Source: Coneutiohabitans sp964457925
Lineage (GTDB): Bacteria; Zhuqueibacterota; Zhuqueibacteria; Zhuqueibacterales; Zhuqueibacteraceae
DNA length: 64,000 nt
Reading direction: 5' to 3'
Assembly (NCBI GenBank): GCA_964457925.1
Contig: CAYWGH010000011.1
Location: forward strand, 62,001-126,000
Shown here: in pieces, positions 53,964 to 60,032 of the stretch
How positions within the stretch are numbered: position 1 is the first letter of the stretch
Layout: every line of letters begins with the position of its first letter
Position numbers and translations under genes: made by a program
The notes under the pieces: generated by a model
Told to the model about the DNA's origin: nothing
The model's database searches: none
The model's input: only the letters and a program-made list of their open reading frames with translations

Positions 53964-54042
53964 ACCGTCCGGGCGGTTACTTTTGAAGCATGCATAAACG
54001 CAATAAATAGAGGATGCACTTATTAACAACCGCCCGGACGGT
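53964..54042. promoter_or_regulatory. Paired 15-bp inverted operators ACCGTCCGGGCGGTT
   Basis: ACCGTCCGGGCGGTT (53964-53978) and AACCGCCCGGACGGT (54028-54042) are exact inverted copies, 49 bp apart, and each is itself near-palindromic around CCGGG/CCCGG. The form is that of TetR-family operators and resembles the GACCGGTC pair at 4825/5134. They lie upstream of the minus-strand radical SAM gene. The rest of the gap, to 54256, is AT-rich with nothing recognised. Confidence 0.6.
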
Positions 54043-54256
54043 GGCCTCGTCAAGCAGGAATTATTAAATGGTAATTTTTGTACACCAATCTATAAAAATT
54101 GAGTATTTTTTCAATAATATTTTGGAATTATTTTGTTCACCATTTTTGTTTTGATTAAATCCCTGCACCAACGGAAGATTGTTATCAACGACAAGATTTT
54201 TCGGTCAAAATTTTTTTGGCCAACAGTCAGACGGCAGAAAGTAATCCGGCGGGCTA

Positions 54257-54285
54257 TTGACTCACATACTTCATTGGCGTATATT
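54257..54285 (+). promoter_or_regulatory. Sigma-70-type promoter before toxin remnant
   Basis: TTGACT (54257-54262), 17-bp spacer, TATATT (54280-54285). The expected start of transcription is about 54292, at the ATG of the toxin remnant, so the remnant would be leaderless and the antitoxin gene at 54355 is the first well-placed reading frame. Confidence 0.7.
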
Positions 54286-54289
54286 GGCC

Positions 54290-54358
54290 ATGCAGATCAT
54301 CGAGACGCCAATTTTCACCCGGCAAGTGAAATCTCTTGTTGAACAGGAACTCCAATGA
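54290..54358 (+). pseudogene. RelE/HigB-type toxin remnant with internal deletion
   Basis: The 22 codons read MQIIETPIFTRQV then KSLVEQELQ and stop. The first part is the typical N-terminus of RelE/HigB-like toxins paired with NadS-type antitoxins, while full toxins are about 110 residues. The stop overlaps the next ATG (ATGA), as intact pairs usually do. The simplest reading is an in-frame deletion of about 80 codons that joined the first 13 codons to the last nine, removing the toxin but keeping the junction. No active enzyme remains. Confidence 0.7.
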
Positions 54359-54684
54359 AAAAAGAATTATTTGACGAGCTTCAAAAAAGTGTAAAGCAAG
54401 GAGGCGCGATTTTACGGGGAGAAACAAGGCCGAGCCGGACCTTTAAATTTGACCAGCCGGATGTGCGTTCGATCAGAGATCGTTATGGCCTGTCCCAGCC
54501 AAAGTTTGCCGGCATGCTTGGCATCAGTGTTTCTACGTTGCGCAATTGGGAACAAGGCCGGCGCAAGCCCGAAGGCGCAGCGCGAATTTTATTGCTGGTT
54601 GCGGCAAAATATCCCGAGACCGTTCTTGATGTGGTTCATCAATCATCTAAAAAGCGCCGCCATCCGGAGGATTTCACCAACTGA
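54355..54684 (+). CDS. NadS/HigA-type HTH antitoxin, orphan
   Basis: The 109-residue protein begins with the NadS-like ELFDELQKSVKQGGAILRGE and has an XRE-type helix-turn-helix, IRDRYGLSQPKFAGMLGISV followed by STLRNWEQGRRKPEG. Members bind their own promoter and neutralise a RelE-like toxin encoded just upstream. Here the toxin is deleted to a 22-codon remnant and overlaps by 3 bp. The antitoxin frame is intact, so it could still act as a repressor or protect against related toxins. Confidence 0.88.
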   Translation: MKKELFDELQKSVKQGGAILRGETRPSRTFKFDQPDVRSIRDRYGLSQPKFAGMLGISVSTLRNWEQGRRKPEGAARILLLVAAKYPETVLDVVHQSSKKRRHPEDFTN

Positions 54685-54703
54685 CATCGAAAAGGTTTTG
54701 AAA

Positions 54704-54992
54704 ATGAATAACAAAACAACAAAGTCGTTTTCACTCTCCGCATATGTGGAACAAGCCCTAGGATTGGCAGAGTACGAAAAGGATGAGAACGGTATTATCG
54801 TTGCTCACGTCCCAAACGCACCAGTTTTTTTCTCAGGGCGATAATTTTGAAGAGGCGCGTGACAATTTAAGGGATGCAATCGAGGGCAACCTGGTCGTTG
54901 CGTTACAGCTCGGCTTTGAAATTCCCAAACTTGTGGGTGTTGAGATAAAGGAGTTCGAATATGCCGAAGCTGACGCCGCTCCCGGCGCGTGA
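54704..54992 (+). pseudogene. hicB: HicB-like antitoxin gene with +1 frameshift in a T-run
   Basis: The first frame reads ALGLAEYEKDENGIIVAHVPNAPV and stops at SGR; the next frame continues SQGDNFEEARDNLRDAIEGN to the end. The break is at a run of seven T (54827-54833); with six T the whole frame is continuous and gives PVFSQGDNFEEA, exactly the HicB pattern. It overlaps hicA by 32 bp. It may be a true mutation, phase variation or a sequencing error. Confidence 0.75.
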
Positions 54993-55172
54993 AGTCATGC
55001 GAAAGCTTCGAACTTTGGGATTCGAGGGCAGATACCCGGTGGGCGGCATGTGCACATGGTTCACCATGCCGTCAAGAAAGTCATTCCGCTTCCTGTGCAC
55101 GGTAACAAAGATATTGGTATCGGCTTATTGCGAAAGATCATTCGCGATGCCGGCGTTACTGTAGAAGAATGA
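54961..55172 (+). pseudogene. hicA: HicA-like toxin gene with -1 frameshift in a C-run
   Basis: The frame starts MPKLTPLPAREVMRKLRTLG, the standard HicA N-terminus, then breaks after FEGRY. Restoring one C in the CCC run near 55034 gives FEGRYPGGRHVHMVH with the catalytic histidine, then VHGNKDIGIGLLRKI and RDAGVTVEE before a stop at 55170. As written the toxin lacks its second half. HicA is a small dsRBD-fold mRNA interferase. This second single-base indel sits in the gene next to the frameshifted hicB. Confidence 0.75.
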
Positions 55173-55231
55173 AATGATCTTTAGTTTTCATCTTCCTTCC
55201 ACAAGCCTGTGCGCATGTTAGTCTCTTTAAA

Positions 55232-55352
55232 GTTGAATCGCTGCAAAAAGTCAAAAATTTTTTCAACGGATAGAAAAACCCAACCTATAAAGCCTCCGTT
55301 GGGTTTTTCTATCCGCTGGAGATTTTCTTTTTGGTTGCGGCTCTTTCGCGTT
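55232..55352 (+). repeat. Dispersed palindromic element, best copy of 'GGATAGAAA' family
   Basis: Flank gttgaatcgctgcaaaaagt, then arms CGGATAGAAAAACCCAAC (55267-55284) and GTTGGGTTTTTCTATCCG (55298-55315), perfect 18 bp with a 13-base loop, then ttctttttggttgcggctctttcgcgtt. It serves as the reference for the other copies. Confidence 0.9.
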
Positions 55353-55389
55353 GGGTATTGCGCATTTTCTTCATTACGATCGTAGATAC

Positions 55390-56745
55390 ATGCCAAAAAC
55401 CCTCTTCCAAAATGCGCTGTTGATCACCATGAATCCCGGGCGCGAGGTTTTTCTCGGCGATTTGCTGGTGGAAAATGATCGCATCGCGCAAGTAGTGAAG
55501 GCCGGCGGGCGAATGCAGCCGAAAGCGAGCACAGAAGACGGCGAGCTGCGCGTGATCGAGGCGAGCGGCTGCGCCCTGCTGCCGGGATTCGTGCAAACAC
55601 ATATACACCTTTGCCAGACTCTGTTTCGCAATCAAGCCGAGAACCTGAGCCTGCTCGATTGGCTGCAGCAGAAAATCTGGCCATTCGAAGCGGCGCACAA
55701 CGCAACCTCAATGCGCATTTCCGCAAGATTGGGCATTGCCGAGCTGCTCGCCGGCGGCACCACGACGATTCTCGATATGGGAAGCGTGCATTATTATGAT
55801 GAAGTCTTTGCCGAGGCCGAAGCGCGCGGCCTGCGCCTCATCGGCGGCAAGTGCATGATGGACAGCGGCGATAACGTTCCGGCAAGTTTGCGCGAAGACA
55901 CGCGGCAATCTTTGCGCGAGAGCGAGCGCCTGCAAAAGCAATGGCACGGCGCTGCCGGCGGACGTTTGCGCTATGCCTATGCCCCGCGCTTTTCGCTCAG
56001 TTGTTCTGAAGCGTTGTTGCGTGAAGTTGCAGAGCTGGCAAGGGAACAAGGTTGCATGGTGCATTCCCATGCCGCGGAAACGGCCGCCGAAGAAGAGATT
56101 CTACTAAAACAAAAGAAGCGGCGCAGCGTCGTTTTTTTTCATGAGTTGGGACTTGCGGGCGAGCATTGCTGTTTTGCGCATGGCGTGCAGGTGCATGACA
56201 ATGAAATGCAAATGCTGGCGGCCGACGGCACGAGTATCGCCCATTGCCCCGGCTCGAATATGAAACTCGCCAGCGGCCTGGCGCCGGTGATTGAAATGCG
56301 GCAGGCCGGCGTGAAAGTCGGCCTGGGTGCGGACGGCGCGCCGTGCAACAATCGCCTCGATATTTTCAAAGAAATGCAACTCGCGGGATTGATTCAAAAA
56401 ATCCGGCGCGGGCCAACCGCGTTGCCGGCGGTTGAAATTGTGGCCATGGCCACGATCGACGGCGCCAGATGCCTGGGATTGTCCCAAGAAATCGGCAGTC
56501 TCGAAGCCGGCAAGAAAGCGGATGTGACGCTGTTACGTCTCGATACATTGCCGCAAACGCCAAATAATGCCGATGATATTTATGCGCAAATCGTATATGC
56601 TGCTAGCGCCGGCGACGTTCGTTTGACGATGGTGCAAGGCCGCGTGTGTTATGAGAACGGCGAGATCGTCAAACTCGACCGCGCCGGGCTTGTGGCGCAG
56701 GTGGAAGATGAATTCAAAAAATTATTACAGCGGGTTGAATTATGA
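55390..56745 (+). CDS. Amidohydrolase, adenosine-derivative deaminase (MTA/SAH or 5'-deoxyadenosine type)
   Basis: The TIM-barrel metal hydrolase shows GFVQTHIHL (metal HxH), CMVHSHAAET, CFAHGVQV, CPGSNMKLASG and VGLGADGAPCNN, the signature of the SsnA/MtaD/DadD group. Members deaminate S-adenosylhomocysteine, methylthioadenosine or 5'-deoxyadenosine, the last a by-product of radical SAM enzymes, of which this window encodes three. ATG 55390 was chosen for family N-terminus fit (TLFQNALLITMNPGR). 451 residues. Its stop overlaps the next start by 4 bp. Confidence 0.87.
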   Translation: MPKTLFQNALLITMNPGREVFLGDLLVENDRIAQVVKAGGRMQPKASTEDGELRVIEASGCALLPGFVQTHIHLCQTLFRNQAENLSLLDWLQQKIWPFEAAHNATSMRISARLGIAELLAGGTTTILDMGSVHYYDEVFAEAEARGLRLIGGKCMMDSGDNVPASLREDTRQSLRESERLQKQWHGAAGGRLRYAYAPRFSLSCSEALLREVAELAREQGCMVHSHAAETAAEEEILLKQKKRRSVVFFHELGLAGEHCCFAHGVQVHDNEMQMLAADGTSIAHCPGSNMKLASGLAPVIEMRQAGVKVGLGADGAPCNNRLDIFKEMQLAGLIQKIRRGPTALPAVEIVAMATIDGARCLGLSQEIGSLEAGKKADVTLLRLDTLPQTPNNADDIYAQIVYAASAGDVRLTMVQGRVCYENGEIVKLDRAGLVAQVEDEFKKLLQRVEL

Positions 56746-57332
56746 ATGACGGGGCGTTGCGGGTGGCGATCGGGTCGCTGCGGCCGCCGAAAGTCGAGGC
56801 CGTGCGCGCGGTGATGAGTCAGGTGGCGCCGTTTCTTGGCTGCCAACCGAAGCAAATCAATTACATTGCGCGCGAGGTGGAAAGCGGGGTGTCGAACATG
56901 CCACTCTCGATTCACGAGATTCGGCGCGGCGCGCGCAATCGCGCGGAAGCCGCGCGTGTGTTGGTGGAGAGTGAGTACGGCCCGGTCGATTTTGCCATCG
57001 GACTCGAGGGCGGATTGTTTATTCTCAGCACGGTGCGCGTCGAGCGCGTGCATTTGCAAAGCTGGGCTTTTGTCGAACGCGAGGGCATGGGCCATTACGG
57101 CAGCTCGATGAGCATGCCGGTGCCGGCGGCGGTGGCGCACGCTGTGATCGAACAGAAGGAAGATTTGGCCAAAGTCATCGACCGGTTTGCGGGCCGCAAG
57201 GATGTGCGCAACAACGACGGCGCATTTGGCGTGCTCAGCCGCGGTTTTTTGAATCGCCAGCAGGCATTTGAACTGGCCCTGTTCGCGGCGCTTGCACCGT
57301 TTTATCATGAAAAAATGTATAACCAGTCATGA
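56742..57332 (+). CDS. YjjX/DUF84 family non-canonical purine NTP phosphatase
   Basis: The protein fits the inosine/xanthosine triphosphatase family: VAIGSLRPPKVEAVRAVM at the start, SGVSNMPLSIHEIRRGARNRA and AIGLEGGLF. Such enzymes remove deaminated or oxidised purine nucleotides from the pool. 196 residues. It overlaps both neighbours by 4 bp (ATGA), so the three genes are translationally coupled; pairing with a nucleoside deaminase suggests nucleotide clean-up. Confidence 0.85.
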   Translation: MNDGALRVAIGSLRPPKVEAVRAVMSQVAPFLGCQPKQINYIAREVESGVSNMPLSIHEIRRGARNRAEAARVLVESEYGPVDFAIGLEGGLFILSTVRVERVHLQSWAFVEREGMGHYGSSMSMPVPAAVAHAVIEQKEDLAKVIDRFAGRKDVRNNDGAFGVLSRGFLNRQQAFELALFAALAPFYHEKMYNQS

Positions 57333-57892
57333 CCCTCTGGCGCATCAAGGCGCCGTTTTACTCCCGCATGCGCCGCTTGCCTCCGTTCAGTCTCATACTT
57401 CAACAAGAGCGCAAGCAGCTTGTCAAGCTGCTGCAGCAGATAGACATCTCCCGGAATACCCATTTAGACTTGGGCAGCGGCTCGGGAGATACGCTCACGC
57501 TGTTTTCGAAATACGAAACTCAAGTATGTGTCGATGCCTCTCTGGCCATGCTGCAATACTCGCCGGCAGCGGTCAAAGTGCTTGCCCGCGCGGAATGCCT
57601 GCCTTTTGGGAATCACTGCTTTGATTTTGTGACGTCCATTGGATTGTTGGAGTATATTGCCGATGCTGAAAAGTTTTTGACTGAAGTAAAAAGGGTGCTC
57701 AAATCAGGTGGCTTCTTCTTGTTTACATCAACGCCGCCCAAAGTCGCGAATCAGTTGCGTCTAATTCTCGGCGAACGTCTCTATTGTTTGAGTGAGAAAG
57801 AAGTAATGATGCTGTTGCACAAATCAGGCTGGGTTATACGCGGAGCCGGACGATCCTGGATGCAACAGCAATGGCTGGCGCAGGCGTTGTGA
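57329..57892 (+). CDS. Class I SAM-dependent methyltransferase
   Basis: Motif I HLDLGSGSGDTLTLF, acidic CVDASLAML, and DFVTSIGLLEYI with VLKSGGFFLFTS make a small methyltransferase of the UbiE/Methyltransf_11 type. 187 residues, shorter than most in this class at the C-terminus. Substrate unknown; it is the last gene of the coupled operon. Confidence 0.85.
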   Translation: MTLWRIKAPFYSRMRRLPPFSLILQQERKQLVKLLQQIDISRNTHLDLGSGSGDTLTLFSKYETQVCVDASLAMLQYSPAAVKVLARAECLPFGNHCFDFVTSIGLLEYIADAEKFLTEVKRVLKSGGFFLFTSTPPKVANQLRLILGERLYCLSEKEVMMLLHKSGWVIRGAGRSWMQQQWLAQAL

Positions 57893-58109
57893 ATGAAGAG
57901 GCGTTTCTCGCGCTGCCGATGTGCCCAGCGCTAGCAATCTTACCAGGACTATGAAGTAATGATTATCACGGTTGCTGAGCCTTGCGCAGTCATCATAAAT
58001 CCCGCGTGGCACCGGCCTTCCCGCTTGACATTCAAAACTTTTTCATTTATATTCGCGCCATTCAAAAATTAACTCCGGCTGCACCTAAACCCACAACTGA
58101 GGAGAGGGC

Positions 58110-58883
58110 ATGCAAGCGGTCATCAACAAGATGCGGGATAGTCTGCTCAAATCCCAAGTCTGGAAGTCGATGTTCCGTCACGATTACGAAGACTCTCAGC
58201 GTAATCGTCTTCTACAGGTGCTGGATAATTTCTGGATGCACCTTCACCCCACCAAGCTACCCCGTCACGGCACATATATTCGCTTCACCTGGTGCATGGG
58301 CGGCATCACGTTCCTGTTGTTTTTGGTCACCGCGGTCACCGGCGTTTTGCTGATGTTTTATTATCGCCCCACCGCCGAGTACGCCTTCGCCGACATGAAG
58401 TATCTGCAATTCGACGTGCCCTTCGGCATGTTCCTGCGCAACATGCACCGTTGGGCGGCGCATGGCATGGTGATCGCCGTCTGGCTGCACATGTTCCGCG
58501 TTTTTCTCACCGGCTCTTACAAACCCCCGCGCGAGTTCAATTGGGTGGTTGGCGTTATTCTGCTCACCACAACCCTCTTACTGTCCTTCACCGGTTATTT
58601 GCTGCCGTGGGATCAGCTTTCTATCTGGGCGGTAACCGTGGGTACCAACATGGCGCGCGCCACGCCGCTGCTCGGTCACGAAGGCCCGTTTGGTCCGGAG
58701 TTAGGCATGAAGCCGGACAACGATGTGCGTTTCGTGTTGCTGGGCGGCACGCAAGTCGGCCCGCCGACGCTGCTGCGCTTTTACGTGCTGCATTGCATTT
58801 TCCTGCCGCTGTTTGCGGCGGTTTTTATGGGTGTGCATTTTTGGCGCGTACGCAAAGATGGCGGCATCTCCGGCCCGCTGTAA
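58110..58883 (+). CDS. Cytochrome b N-terminal domain (b6-type) of complex III
   Basis: This is the di-heme cytochrome b subunit that oxidises quinol. Four helices carry the heme ligands: H113 in RNMHRWAAHG and H127 in VWLHMFRVF, then H228 in YVLHCIF and H243 in GVHFWRVRK. The 15-residue step between the last pair is that of b6-type proteins, and the C-terminal part is encoded separately, also as in b6f. The conserved TGYLLPWDQLS is present. A strong ribosome site (gaggagagg) precedes the ATG. 257 residues. Confidence 0.93.
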   Translation: MQAVINKMRDSLLKSQVWKSMFRHDYEDSQRNRLLQVLDNFWMHLHPTKLPRHGTYIRFTWCMGGITFLLFLVTAVTGVLLMFYYRPTAEYAFADMKYLQFDVPFGMFLRNMHRWAAHGMVIAVWLHMFRVFLTGSYKPPREFNWVVGVILLTTTLLLSFTGYLLPWDQLSIWAVTVGTNMARATPLLGHEGPFGPELGMKPDNDVRFVLLGGTQVGPPTLLRFYVLHCIFLPLFAAVFMGVHFWRVRKDGGISGPL

Positions 58884-58991
58884 CACCGGCGGTCATTCCG
58901 CGCTCGTGAAAATTTCCAGTTGAGTTGCTTGCCGGCTGCTTGGAATCGCCGGCCAGTCCGGGCTGTCTCATGCAGAGAAGGTTGGGTATTC

Positions 58992-59873
58992 ATGGAAAAT
59001 CTCAAATACATTCTCAGCAATACCGACAATGTTCCCATTGTAGCGCTGCTGTTCATCATTCCATTTTATATTTGGCTGTGGTGGCGGGAGGCCAGGCGCA
59101 ACGACCTGCGCATCGCCAACGGTGAATTCGGAAAGATGAAAGAGGAGGGGCAGGATCGCATTCACACCTGGCCGTATCTTGTGCGCAATGAGTTCCTCTC
59201 GGCCATCATTTTGATGGTCATTCTCACCGTGTGGGCCATCCTGCTCGATGCGCCGCTGGAAGAGCCGGCCAATCCCTCGCGCACGCCCAATCCTTCCAAA
59301 GCGCCGTGGTACTTTCTCGGCTTGCAGGAAATGTTGGTTTATTTCGATCCCTGGATCGCCGGCGTGGTATTGCCCACGCTAATCATCGTCGGTTTGATGG
59401 CGATTCCGTACATCGATCCCAACAAAAAAGGCAACGGCTATTACACCTTCAAAGAACGGCCCTTTGCGATCTCGGTGTTCCTGTTCGGCTTTGTTGTTTT
59501 GTGGCTCTCGTTGATTATTTTAGGAACGTTTTTGCGCGGGCCGGGCTGGAACTTTTTTGCGCCGTGGGAACTGTGGGACCCCCACAAAGTTGTAGCGATG
59601 GTGAACGTCGATTTGCACGAATGGTTCGGCATACGTTCGAAACTGGGCGCAGCCATTTTCGGATTTATTCTCGTCGGCGGATATTTCGCGCTGATTCCAA
59701 TCTATTGGTTTTGGAAAAAGGATAAATCCGAAATTCTCAAAATCCTCGGGCCCCTGCGCTACAGCGTCAATGCGTTTTTGTTTTTATCGATGATGGGCCT
59801 GGTGATAAAAATTATCTTGCGTATCGGATTCAACATCAAATATATCTGGGTGACGCCCTGGTTTAATGTGTGA
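58992..59873 (+). CDS. Cytochrome b C-terminal/subunit IV-like protein
   Basis: The subunit IV signature KAPWYFLGLQEMLVYFDPW is clear, within six predicted helices; an extra N-terminal helix and a C-terminal pair make it longer (293 residues) than subunit IV of b6f (about 160). ATG 58992 begins MENLKYILSNTDN. It completes the quinol-oxidation site with the protein at 58110; the two genes are 108 bp apart. Confidence 0.9.
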   Translation: MENLKYILSNTDNVPIVALLFIIPFYIWLWWREARRNDLRIANGEFGKMKEEGQDRIHTWPYLVRNEFLSAIILMVILTVWAILLDAPLEEPANPSRTPNPSKAPWYFLGLQEMLVYFDPWIAGVVLPTLIIVGLMAIPYIDPNKKGNGYYTFKERPFAISVFLFGFVVLWLSLIILGTFLRGPGWNFFAPWELWDPHKVVAMVNVDLHEWFGIRSKLGAAIFGFILVGGYFALIPIYWFWKKDKSEILKILGPLRYSVNAFLFLSMMGLVIKIILRIGFNIKYIWVTPWFNV

Positions 59874-60032
59874 CGTTTTATTGCAACGTGTTTCGATTTG
59901 GCGCCAAAAGGCTGGACGATACCACACATTTTTTGATTAATGCTCTAAAAACTTGCCCCCAACGGTGAACCGTAAAAGGTGTTCTCATCGTTGGCTGCCG
60001 CAATCTGCCGGGCATTTCACAAGGAGGAGACG

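Noticed and set aside
54133..54342. 69-codon frame upstream of the NadS-like antitoxin
   Set aside because: It starts in AT-rich DNA and overlaps the promoter and the toxin remnant, which is in a different frame and has recognisable residues.
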